DNA of 64,000 bases from Gadus chalcogrammus. Lineage: Eukaryota; Chordata; Actinopteri; Gadiformes; Gadidae. Each line of letters begins with the position of its first letter. Within the stretch, counting starts at the first letter, position 1. The position numbers were made by a program, and so were the translations under genes. The notes beneath the pieces are model-generated. The model did not search any database, was not told the origin of the DNA, and saw only the letters and a program-made list of their open reading frames with translations. Positions 46,663 to 57,892 of this stretch are shown in pieces. The stretch covers positions 3,161,143-3,225,142 of the forward strand of contig NC_079417.1 in assembly GCF_026213295.1 (NCBI RefSeq), in the 5' to 3' direction.

Positions 46663-46744
<82 letters not shown>
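46663..46744. repeat. (GT)n microsatellite
   Basis: Pure GT array of about 41 units immediately upstream (in transcript sense) of the candidate Lifeguard leader exon. Confidence 0.95.
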
Positions 46745-46746
<2 letters not shown>

Positions 46747-46877
46747 CTCAGGGGCCAAAGTCTACTCGCTATCAGTCCTGTCCCACAGACAAAGGAGGAC
46801 TTCTGCTCGGGGAGGAGAGAGGATGTACCCTTCATTCGGCTGAATGGGGGTATTAAGAAGACATTTTTAACGCTAAA

Positions 46878-47369
46878 GGGGACCTATTACGCTTTTCGAC
46901 TTTTATGACCTATAAACGTTGTTATAATGATTGATAGTCATGTTTAACCGTACACAAAAAACGATGTAGATTTTCGGGAAACTCTTCCTCTCATCTGGGC
47001 GCTTTCAGCATTCTCTGTCAACGCTCGGTTTCGTCCTTCTCCGCCCCCTCGCCCCCCCCTCCTGCCAACCCAACTCCGTTGTGATTGGTTACCTTCCTTG
47101 AAGCGCGCGCGCGGGCAGATTTGACCAGGCATATGGTGGCATGGCAGGAGTGCCTCTACGTAGATGTTTTCCCGGAAATGTGAACAAGTGAATCGCAAAC
47201 GTTGTCCCGAGTGTTTAGCGCTCTGCACAGCCACCCCAGACTGTCAGCAGGGAATACGTAGAAATGCATGTACGTCATTATTTGACACTTTAGTACGGTT
47301 AAACATGACTATCAATCATTATAACAACGTTTATAGGTCATAAAAGTCAAAAAAGCATAATAGGTCCCC
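46878..47369. mobile_element. Element with about 80-bp inverted repeats (GGGGACCTATTA)
   Basis: The left arm starts GGGGACCTATTACGCTTTT and the right arm ends AAAAGCATAATAGGTCCCC. The arms stay complementary for about 80 bp (to GTTTAACCGTAC). The core is GC-rich. The target duplication is not clear: TTAA occurs near both flanks but not symmetrically. Confidence 0.82.
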
Positions 47370-47379
47370 GTTAAACTAA

Positions 47380-47996
47380 GGCCCCGTCCACACGAAGCCG
47401 ATTTCATGGCAAAACCGCAAAGGTCTTGTACGGTTCGGCCTTCCGTCCACACGAAGCCGACGAATCCGCTGACCGAAACCGCAAACTTCTGAAACCACCC
47501 TCGGAGGTGGTTTCAAATCTACCCGGTTTCGTTTTGGATTCGTGTGGACGCCTGAAACCGACTGAAACCGTTAACCATGACGTCATCGCCCCACCCCTCG
47601 ACCCTCTAGCCAATGACTGTTAAGCCCGCGGAGTCTCAGAACTCACAACAACAAAGATGATGAAGGACTACAGGCTTGTAATCGTTCTGCAGCAGATCAT
47701 GTCACTTGTTGGGTTGCTAAGCCATTATTTATTGAGACTGTTGACTGACTGTTTGTTTGTGTTGTTAGTGGTTCGGGGGGCAGCCTTTATGCGCATGCTC
47801 GCCTCTTCTTCTTATTTAATTTTCTTCTGAATTTCTGTACCAGAAGCAGCGCCCCTTATGGGCCTGGCATGTGTACTACAGCGTTTCTACAGATCTACCC
47901 GGTTTCGCTTGACTCCGTCTTTACGGAGATACTCCGAAACCGGATAGATCGAAACCGGAACGGTTTCGCCCGTTTCGGCTTTGTGTGGACGGGGCC
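47380..47996. mobile_element. PIF/Harbinger-type non-autonomous element
   Basis: Inverted ends GGCCCCGTCCACACGAAGCC and GGCTTTGTGTGGACGGGGCC, with a TAA duplication at 47377-47379 and 47997-47999. The interior repeats GAAACCG/CGGTTTC motifs. No transposase. Its ends resemble those of the element at 24972-25887 (GCCCCGT..ACAC). Confidence 0.88.
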
Positions 47997-47999
47997 TAA

Positions 48000-48510
48000 A
48001 TGGAGCAAGATGGCGTTGTTGTGTCAGAGCAAAGTGTCCCCTCCCGCTCCATCTTATGTCAACGAAGATTCTGATGGGGTTTTCTATTTTTTTTTTTTAT
48101 TCTCTTAGCTACAAACCCACACATTTTCTTTACACCTGTATTTTTGTACCGCATATATCGACTGAGGAAGTTTGGGTTGAAACAAAACAGAACAGGAAGA
48201 GAGTATAAGGAAGTTCGGAGGGCGGTTTGGACCGTAGTGGTGCGGTTCCACGGCGTCATTTATTACCGCGGTTAATCATTCATGGAGCCCGGGCCGCGTA
48301 GGGCCCTCCATCACCCAGTCCGCTAAACGGACTGATTCCTTCATTAATTTACGTAACTGGGAATAAAATAATGAACAGGCATGAGTCGTGTCTGGTTGGC
48401 AAATACCGAGAATGAAGACGGAAGGTCTAGGATTGTGATGTGGTGACTAATGGCGTCCATCTTGCGGTTGATGTCTAGCCCGGTGTGAATATAGGCGAGA
48501 TTGAGAGAAG
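48000..48510. other. Unique DNA between Lifeguard and lectin copy 4
   Basis: No gene found. The lectin duplication unit begins at GGTGTAATGCCTCATGGAAG (about 48512), and the same words start the next unit at 57178. Confidence 0.6.
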
Positions 48511-48965
48511 GTGTAATGCCTCATGGAAGGTCACTGTTATTAGCAAAAGGTCATAGGTCGGACTTATTTGTTTCCAGTGCTTTTGAGTCTTTTAAGCCTT
48601 ACATTTTTGAAATGCCATTATCTTTTTATTGATTTTCCACACATGACATTTAATATGACGTCAGAGAAAACAAAACACCAGACACACACTAACACAAAAC
48701 CAAAGTCAGAAACAATTCCTTAGTAGTTTTAACATCTCAAGCTTCTGTGGATATTTAATTGAGCCATGATTTAAAAGAATAAAGTGTTGAGGCAGATCTC
48801 ACATGTATCAAGGATTGACCCCTGAAGGCAAAGGTCACCGTTCGGCCAGGGATGGTTTTAATTTGGGGGTGTACAATATGTTCTGGGAGAATGATCGATC
48901 GATGATTCGATCGTTGGGATTTCTTGAAGACAGCAAAATATTTGATCAAACTTTTGGTAACTTTA

Positions 48966-49399
48966 AAAGGCACCCAGTGCAACTTTATGTAAACATTCAA
49001 TGAAAAATAAACATTCAATTTCCAGTCTTTTTTACACGTAGTAAGTTTCAATAACTCCATACCATTACATATCGACATTCAAGGAGCAAAGATGAGACGT
49101 CGCTGTGTGGTGAGAACTGATAGAAAATCGTAAACAACAACAATCGCCGGTGGGGAGAAGCCATTTTTCCATTGACTGGAAGCCTGCTTTATTTATTGTA
49201 GGTTACAAAAAATAAAGAAAATGGCGGCATTGTTGTTGTTATCGATTTTCTATCAGTTCTCACCACACAACGACGTCTCATCTTTGCTGCTTGAATGTCG
49301 GTATGTAATGGTATGGAGTTATTGAAACTTACTACGTGTAAAAAAGACTAGAAATTGAATGTTTATTTTTAAGCCTCGAAAGTTGCACTGGGTGCCTTT
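48966..49399. mobile_element. Long-hairpin element inserted in the 3' flank of lectin copy 4
   Basis: Arms of about 170 bp starting AAAGGCACCCAGTGCAACTT and ending AAGTTGCACTGGGTGCCTTT are almost fully complementary. Lectin copies 1 and 5 show the empty site GGTAACTTTAATAAGCC. The filled site is consistent with a TA duplication. It is a foldback MITE without coding sequence. Confidence 0.88.
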
Positions 49400-49660
49400 A
49401 ATAAGCCTTGAGTTCAATTTAGAGACTAGTGTAAAGATACAATTACTAGTAGTTAGGATTTAGTTTGCAACATAGGAATGAAGCCTCAATCATTACTACC
49501 AACATAAGTGAAGTGGTCTAAACACACCTACCTTATAACTCATCCAGGTTTTGATTCCAATCACACCACAGAAACAAAGATCTGATTATGCTTATTGTGT
49601 TCTATTGCTTAATAGGAAATCTTCAGAACTCAAAAGTCAGATGTACTTTTAAGCATTTGG

Positions 49661-51310
49661 TTAGGAAGTACTATTTCCATAACCCTCCGGGGCTAACCCC
49701 CAATGGGCTCCCAGTGATGTGATCCCATTGCCATTGAACCGCCCACTCAAAATCCGAAGCTCCGCCTCCGCATGCTCGGGGTAAAAGTTGAAGGAATACT
49801 GCAAAAACAGAAGAAAAAAAAAGGGTTCAATTCAGACATAAATAAAATATCAATAAGTCAATACAAAAAAGATAAGAATGAACAGAGAAATAAATTAATG
49901 AAAGAGAACCTGAACTGGCTGGCCTGCGATGAGATAACGTCCTCTGCTTGTCCCAAAAATCAACTGATAGATGAAGTTGGATGTGTGGTATTTTCCAGAC
50001 ACCTGTAATATTAACATTGTTATGCATTGTTATAATAGTAAAACAGTTGTGTAGAGTACAGGGATTAGGCCTATATGAAAAATGTACAAATGGTTGGCAG
50101 GACAATGATTGACAAGAACATAGTAGAGACGCATTTTAACCTGAGTAATGGTCTCTCCTTCAAATAGGTCCAATCTCAGGGGGGTGTGGAAAGCGCGACC
50201 AATAGTTCGGTCCCACCTGGTGCCGTAACGCAACTGGAAACTAGAAGAACAACATGGGGAAACTGTGTCAAAAGTTTAACAGCATAAAATAACCACGCAA
50301 AGGCACACCCACACACAAACACACACTTTACGAATCTATTATGTTGTAAAATAATAATAACAATAATCATTCAAGTTTTAACTACAAAAATCATATTAAT
50401 CACAATAAAAAGGGGAGGGGGTTTCCTAAAATAAGGTTAACAGTCTTGCTCAAGTCTAGAGTACAATTTCTTGACCAGGAGGAGCAGAGGGTCAAACTGA
50501 CCCTGCCTCCATTTTTCCAGACAAGCTGCTCTCTGTGGTCATCTAGCGTAGATGTAGTCAGACTGAGAGGTACAGTATGTCGTACCCGGTAACGTAATTT
50601 CCAGGGTGCTCCCAGACTTTCACGCCTGTGATGCTTCCTTCTCCTGAGGTCACGAAGGGAGTTCCTCCACCTGATCCAAGGGCTGGAGAGTATGAGTAGT
50701 ACTCATTGGCTGAAGATAATGAGAGAAGGACAATACATAGCTTCAGTATAATATATGTGAAATAAGTACATGCACCGACGGGAAAAGAAAATTAGCAACT
50801 AATAAAACAACACAAATAATTGCAGTTCTTCCTTCCATCTGGAATTTGTATCTGAGATTCTCATCAGCTGATTCATGACCAATGGCAAGACTATCCAGTC
50901 CAACCAGTCATCGGTGGACCAGGGTACTGGCTAAAAGCCAGCTCAAAGAGAAAGCTTTCAAAAGAGACGTGGCCGACACACAGTGAAGTAGGAGAGTGTT
51001 CACGTATACGAGCAAAGTGGTCTGTAACAGAGTTAGTAATAACAATAATAAAAAATTAAATAATATTAATAATAATTCCAGTTCCTACACCTTGAAACTC
51101 TGACCCATGAACAAATAGCTAAAGGAAGACTATCAGACATCCAGTCAAAGTTAAGTAGCATTGAGTACCGACTAGCTTTCCTCCAGAGAAAGCTTTCACA
51201 AAAACGATAAACATATTGGTGAAGTGTACTGAAACAGCAGGAAGGATCGATTACTTACGTTTTGCCAGGCAGGCAACCCAAGCCGCCGCAAACAACAGGA
51301 CAGAGAGCAT
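49661..51310 (-). CDS. zg16-like: ZG16-like jacalin-domain lectin, copy 4
   Basis: Exons (minus): 51259-51310, 50586-50709, 50141-50240, 49910-50002 and 49661-49798. All are open with conserved phases, giving 168 residues with a signal peptide like the other copies. The exon 2 donor is GTACGA instead of GTAAGA, still GT but weaker. Residues differing from copy 1 include a Tyr at the start of the last exon (YSFNFYP), HTSNFIYQ, RGRYLIAG and the binding loop FNGNGIT. The intron architecture matches copy 5 closely, so copies 4 and 5 are recent tandem duplicates. A foldback MITE sits in its 3' flank. Confidence 0.89.
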
Positions 51311-51421
51311 CCTAGATTAAAGAACAGTGAGCTGTTAAACTAAAACCTTCTCATTAGTATCAACGTCCGGGCAAATAAAGTATGCAACTACAAATTGTAA
51401 AAGATCCCAACCATACCTGTT

Positions 51422-51498
51422 GAAGATCACAGCCGTACCTGTGAGCTGCTTGGAAGCATTTGGTTACCGCCTAACCTGTGTGTCGGACTTAAATATAC
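51422..51498 (-). promoter_or_regulatory. Non-coding first exon and TATA-like box of lectin copy 4
   Basis: TATATTTAAG on the minus strand (complement of 51488-51498), with a non-coding exon upstream of the GTATGG donor, as in the other copies. Confidence 0.55.
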
Positions 51499-52207
51499 TT
51501 CCCAAACAATGCTGTCATCATTTCAGCATTCTTTGAATGACTATCTGATAGATAAAATGCACCAGCATTTCCTCTACAAAAATAGCAGCATACTTCTCCA
51601 TCAGCACCTCCTCTCTCTTCCAGAGTTGGGCTGGATGGTATTTGTTAAGCCATCCTTTACTGCAGTAGCCCCAGTACCCACATAAACTCCCCATAAATTG
51701 CCATAACATCTACGTTTATGAACTGTTGATAAAGAACCCAACAAACGAGGATTTCAAAATGTGTATGAAATCCCGAGTACCGAGTGTAATGTTGCGTGTC
51801 TCCCAACTTGATTATGACCTTGCACTATGAATTCGAAAACTGAGCGGTAAGCCGTACACTCTCTAGGTCCGCTGGAGTGGGTTGTGCGGTTAAGTGTATT
51901 AACAACACAGACACAAACCAAATCCCACCAATAATCACTTTTAGAAGAATAAGAGTGTAATATAACATTTAAATTAAGAATTCAAGTGTATTCAATCAAT
52001 GAAAAATTGAGATTTTTGTGGTTGGATGTAGTTATTATTCAAATAAAGTCATTGCTAAATAATAACCAGCACTTATTGTATCTTGAGTTCATTGATGCAG
52101 TAATTAATAAAGCTAAATAAACTATGCATATTTTAAATGTGCCATAATTTTATTTGTTTATTATTATGGGGAATGAGCATTTGTGAAGCATCAACTGGAA
52201 TTGTAGC

Positions 52208-55200
52208 AAAAACCATGGTGATAAAAGTTGTTTCTGATGGTATTTAGAACGTCTCTGTCCACCTGGCCCTCATTATCAATGGCAGTTCTCTTCAAAGCGT
52301 AGTTGGCGCAGCTTGGTGAGGAGACAGCGCCAAAAAGGTGTACTACCATTCTGTACTCAACTAGGGGTTGGTCGACATTGCCGTGAGGCCACCATAGGAA
52401 CCTCAAGAAGTCAGCATCATTTTCAGGGACTCGGACTTGATCAAACATCCCCTCAATATCTGCCATAATAATGGCCACTGGTTCCTGTCTGAATCCGAGT
52501 ATGCCGCCCAGGAGTGTGTTTGTCAGATCAGGTCCTTGCAGTAACTGACGATTGAGTGAGGTGCCCTGAAATGATGCAGCGCAGTCGAATACTACACGGA
52601 TTTTGTTTTTCTTCTTGTGGTATACTCCATGGTGGGGTATGTACCACACCCTACCATCGCTTCTTGACAATTGGTCATCTGGTATCTGCTCAGCATGGCC
52701 TTTGTCAAACATTGCATTCATGAACTTATTGTAGTCTGAACGAAATGACTCATTCTTCATGAGCTTCCTCCGCAGCGCCATGGCTCTGAGCTCTGCTACA
52801 GTCTTGTTGTTTGGCATGGTCAAGTTCTCATCCCGGAAGGGCAGTCGCATCATATAATGGCCATCTTTCTTCACAGTTGACTCATCAGCAATTTTCAAGA
52901 ATTTCTTGTCTTCAAAAGACAGTTCAGGTTGCTCCTCACAAGCCCTTTCCGGGAAGTCCAGGTTGTACTGCTTGACCAGCAGTTCCTCTAATCTTGTCAC
53001 AGAGATTCTGTTGGAAGAGACACACGGTCGGCCACGTTCATCAGTAAGTGCACCACCACTCAATGGTCCGTTGATGATCCATCCTAAGTGGGTCTTGACA
53101 GCATAAGGCCCGTCTCCTTGGCTGTGAATGATACTCCAAGGCTCCAGTGCCCGTGGGGCATTGGCACCGATAAGCAGACCTATATCTGCTTTAATGGCTG
53201 CAAGTTGAACGTCTTTTAAGTATGGCCACTTCTGCAAGTCCTTCTGTGCAACAATGTTCTCATGGCTCACTGGGATTCTGGATTGTGTGAATACTTCAGG
53301 TAAGTGCATAAAGTCTGTTCCATCAATGCTGCTCACCTCTAATCCATTCACATGGTAAGTATTCACAACTCTTTCTTGTCCCATTGTTCGTAGTAGGATT
53401 TCAGTTCTTCTGCCCTCAACATGCAGATCTTCCATCAGCTTCTCTGTGCAGAAACATGCATTGCTTCCAGGATCGAGGAATGCGTAGGTTTGTATGAATT
53501 GGTTGCTTTTCACACTCTTTACCTTCACAGGCACAATGGCAAGCTTACAGTCAGACACACCGGCCCCAGTATGCTTCGTAGCCAATGCAACAGCAACTGA
53601 ATTACTTCTGGTTTTGGTGATGGTGGACTGCTCCACTTGGCCACTATGGCTAGTGTGGCCCCGATATGCAGAAGGCCTTTGGATTGAGGCTTGTTGTATA
53701 TGGATATGCAGAATCGTCGGGTGTTTTTTCTGACATGTTTGGCAGGTCAGACGTTTCTTGCATGCGCTACTTGTGTGACCTTTAATAAGACAAGCGAAGC
53801 ACATTCCATTTTCTTTTAAGAACTGAACCTTTTCTGTATGTTGCTCTGCTGCCATCTGGTGGCAGGATTCCATGAAGTGGTTTCCTTTGCAGAAGATGCA
53901 TGGCTTTGTGAACGCCACTCTTGAGAGGTTCTCTGGTTCTCTGGTTCCCTCCTCGCTCAGCGGTGCATGAGTTACTACTGGAGTGATTGTGGTAGCAAAA
54001 CTTTTCCTGCTCACAGTCCTCTGTTCAGGTGTTTTTATGCTTCTAGCAGGTGACTGTTGGAGAGAGCCGAACACTGGGTCTAACAACATTCTTGACTGCC
54101 TTTCAACAAATTCCACAACATGATAAAATCTTGCTCTTCTCTGCGTGTCTTCCTGTATGTTCCATGCTTTGACTCTCCATCCTTCCTGTAGCTTGAATGG
54201 TAATTTTGACAGGATCAGCTTTAAGTTGGATGGGGTGTCAAGCTCAGACATCTCCGACAGGTCTCTGGCTACGTTACAACAGCTTCTTAAATACAGGGCA
54301 TAGCTGTGCAGCTCTTTTCCGTCCTCAGCTCTAATGACATTCCATGCCAGGGCCTTCTCAATGTAGGCATTTGTGAGGCGATACGGATCTCCAAAGTGAG
54401 CATTCAGCAGACGCTTAGCTTCTACGTACCCATCATTTGCATTCATATGTAGACAGCTACGAACAAGCTCTCTTGGCTGACCAGATGTGTATTGCTCCAG
54501 GAAATAAAGACGGTCGAGGTCACTGTCTGTCTTTCTTTCCACACAATGTTCAAAAGCCTGAATAAATGGACGGTAGCTTAAAAGATCACCATTAAAAACA
54601 GGTATTTCTCTTATTGGCAGAGAGGCTTGTCTTTGTTGTTGAATGATTAAATTTGCAAGATAATTCTGTGTGTTTAGTGGACTGTGTGGCAGTCCAGGTT
54701 GCAGATCGAGAGGGGGGGTCACATGTTCATGTTCTATCCGATCACGAATTCTTGCTGGCTGGTCCACATTAACGGTGGTTGAAGTCTGTGCTTGTGCTTC
54801 TGTTTGAACCGTTAATCCAGTATTGAGATACATTGTTTTTGGTGCCTCTTCAATCATTCTCTGGAGAGGTGTTTTAGGAACATCACCCAGTCCTGTGAAT
54901 TCAGCTGGAGATTTCTCCTCATAGCTTTCCAAATATGCATTCATCCCGTCACCTGGAATGTGTGATGTAAAGTCACTAGTGGATTGAAGGTGAACACTTG
55001 AATCGTAACTTTCTAAAGCTTTCAATTTGGCATCAGCTGCAGCCATTTTAGTTTTAATATCGATCATCTCCATTCTGGTTTGGAGTTGTGCTTGCTCAAG
55101 TTCGAGAGCGTGCTTTTGCTGCAGCCCTGCTGCAGTGGCCGCAAGGGCTGCTTTCTCCGCAGCTGCTTGTGCGCGCATGGATGAGAGAGAGGAGGAGGAG

Positions 55201-55400
55201 GTCTTTGATCCAATCCTAGACGCACTGTCTCCGGGCGTAATTTCACTCTGTAGAGCGGTTTCTGTTTGTAAATCCAATCGTTGTGGTTCTACTTTAGAAT
55301 GTGTCCACTCATCCATATGATTTACGTAGCTTTCAAAGTCATTTATTTTAGGTTCATACCATTCAGTAGGATCCGTCTCCTTCTCTTCCTCGGACATCAA
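52208..55400 (-). pseudogene. BEL/Pao Gag-Pol polyprotein fragment
   Basis: A single open frame of about 1060 codons. In order: an acidic start, an Ala-rich coiled coil (about residues 75-130), a DUF1759-type gag region (FNGDLLSYRPF, LLNAHFGDPYRL), and Cys/His knuckles (CIFCKGNHFMESCH, CFACLIKGHTSSACKK). Then comes a retroviral-type aspartic protease (DUF1758) with AFLDPGSNACF; DPGS stands in place of the usual DTG/DSG. It ends in the first part of reverse transcriptase (VVFDCAASFQGTSLN, MADIEGMFDQVRV). RT ends before any YxDD box, and the frame then runs about eight codons into flanking DNA. The true start of gag lies beyond the hAT insert near 56420. The long open frame implies a young element, but it cannot move by itself. 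Confidence 0.9.
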
Positions 55401-55418
55401 AGCTTGAACGGATGCGTG

Positions 55419-56247
55419 CAGTGGCGGCGCCAGAGATTTTTTTCTGGTGGTGCTATGGGGGTGCTCGGCGTTTTACTGAGGGTGCTATGAAATTAGGGTG
55501 ATAGCATATGAGTCGCATTTTTCTCTACTACAACACCCCCCCACCATATCGTCACATATGTTTACACGTTTGCTCTCTAACGGGTCTTTGGGGTACATAA
55601 AAAGCGCCATTCAAATCGATCGTATTATTATTGTCATTAGGCTACTTCTGACGGACGCGCACAAAGCCGCGTTCATCTCCGACGGTCAAAATGGATGCAG
55701 CATGTTATAGATAACGTAATCCCAAATACTTCACTTACTTCAGTGTGTGGATTAAAGTTTGCGCCAGATGACTACCAGGTCACCACTACCATGAGCGACA
55801 AATTAAACTAAACATACCAAGTTCAATACACTTCTAACTAAAGACGGCAGATTAGAATGTCAGATAGAATTAATTTAAACAGGCAAAGAGTCAGAAATGC
55901 TTTCAAAAAGAGCCGATCCATTTTCGTGATTTTGTGAACGCTTGATTTAAAATAGACCGATCGCCGGGATTACTGTTACTAGCCTACTAGCCTACTCATC
56001 GTGAACAATCATGTTCACGCACGCAACGTGTCTGTCGTGCTACGTGAACAATCTGTTTATTTCAATCTGTTATTTTCTTTTGTGATTAAAATATTATTAT
56101 CACACAATACATTTTATTAAGAACTCAGAATGAAATTAAATAACAATAATAAATAAACCATTATTTTCTTGGGGGTGCTATGGGGGTGCTATGGCCAATC
56201 TAGGGGGTGCTCTAGCACCCCCTAGCCCCCCCCTGGCGCCGCCACTG
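55419..56247. mobile_element. hAT-type non-autonomous element inside BEL gag
   Basis: Inverted ends CAGTGGCGGCGCCAG and CTGGCGCCGCCACTG, with an 8-bp duplication GATGCGTG at 55411-55418 and 56248-56255. Both features are classic hAT. It carries GGGGGTGCTATGGGGGTGCT repeats near the ends and no transposase. It splits the gag frame about 55 codons from its start. Confidence 0.93.
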
Positions 56248-57177
56248 GATGCGTGCGCCTCCTTAAATTCACTCATTGCACATTTTAACGCAGCAATGCT
56301 CTCGCTTATTATTTCAACACCTGAGTGTCCATCAAAAAGAACCTTAGTTTTCTTCATTTTTCTCGTACATATTCCCAGTTTTGCACGTCGGGACGCAATT
56401 AAATCCTTTAGTTGCTTCATTTTTCAATCCACGTCTTTTTCCAGGTTAAAGTTCCACAGTTAGATTTAACTCCGTTTTAGTTATTATTTGTCGCTACTTT
56501 CAGCGATCTATTTTCAGCATTTGCAGTCAGTTTGTTAGGACAATATTTACAATCTCCTTCGGAATAGTTGGCTGTGGTTTGAATAAGGTATTCCATTTCT
56601 GTAACAAACGTTTTACTCACGGACTGCTGTAGGATGCGTCAAACAATCCTTCTAATGCGTTGTCTTTGTATCGGCAATCCAAAACAGGCAAAGTCCTTTG
56701 TTTGCGAAAGTTTGTTTCCTTGGCTGAACTCCACAGACTGACACGGAGGCTTGTTGATTGATTCGGAGAGTTTTTGACTTATATTGTGGCATCCAACGCG
56801 ATTTCGCATGGATCCACTTTGACGAGGGTAGATAGATGTTCAGTACGCGAGTTCAGTATTTCGCTTTTATTGTACACAACTTAGGGTTTGCAACAAACAC
56901 GATATAGACCACGGTCAAAAACTGTGTCCTTCTACACCCGCCAACTCATTCAAAACAACCCACCACCTGTTACCTGTAAGCAAAGGTGAATCACCAAGAA
57001 GGGCGGGGCTTAGACGCCCAAACGGTGCCCAACACTAAGCACCCTGTGACACAGGCTACACCAAACATCACATCAGAGTCTAGATCGCGATACTTACAAT
57101 ATTCCAAAATAACAGAAATTACCAAACAATATAAATATCACAAATAAATCATAAACAGCAGAAATGGCTCCAACAGG

Positions 57178-57892
57178 TGTAATGCCTCATGGAAGGTCAC
57201 TGTTATTAGCAAAAGGTCATAGGTCGGATTTATTTGTTTCCAGTGCTTTTGAGTCTTTTAAGCCTTACATTTTTGAAATGCCATTATCTTTTTATTGATT
57301 TTCCACACATGACATTTAATATGACGTCAGAGAAAACAAAACACCAGACACACTAACACAAAACCAAGGTCAGCAACAATTCCTTAGTAGTTTTAACATC
57401 TCAAGCTTCTGTGGATATTTAATTGAGCCATGATTTAAAAGAATAAAGTGTTGAGGCAGATCTCACATGTATCAAGGATTGACCCCTGAAGCCAAAGGTT
57501 GCCGTTCGGCCAGGGATGGTTTTAATTTGGAGGTGTACAATATGTTCTGGGAGAAGGATCGATCGTTGATGCGATCATCAGGATTTCTTGAAGACAACAA
57601 AATATTTTATCAAACTTTTGGTAACTTTAATAAGCCTTGAGTTCAATTTAGAGACTAGTGTATAGATGCAATTATTAGTAGTTAGGATTTAGTTTGCAAC
57701 ATAGGAATGAAGCCTCAACCATTACTACCAACATAAGTGAAGAGGTCTAACCACACGCACGACGCACCTCATAACTCATCCGGGTTTTGATTCCAATCAC
57801 ACCACAGAAAGATCTGATTATGCTTATTGTGTTCTATTGCTTAATAGGAAAACTTCAGAACTCAAAAGTCGGATGTACTTTTAAGCATTTGG
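57178..57892 (-). other. 3' flank of lectin copy 5
   Basis: Collinear with 48512-49660 without the foldback element. It contains the minus-strand AATAAA (TTTATT near 57291) and GGCAGATCTCACATGTATCA blocks. No gene. Confidence 0.65.

Larger units (their letters stand above)
52208..57177 (-). mobile_element. Truncated BEL/Pao LTR retrotransposon
   Basis: Reading right to left: a probable 5' LTR starts near 57175 (TGTTGGAGCC) and carries a minus-strand AATAAA at about 56867. A leader follows, then a gag start codon near 56420, a hAT insert (55419-56247), the rest of gag-pol, and an abrupt stop inside reverse transcriptase at about 52210. RNase H, integrase and the 3' LTR are missing. Both borders coincide with borders of the lectin duplication units: homology to copy 5's unit ends at about 52217, and the next unit begins at 57178. 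Confidence 0.85.

Noticed and set aside
55064..55246. 60-codon minus-strand frame within BEL gag
   Set aside because: Shadow frame of the polyprotein.
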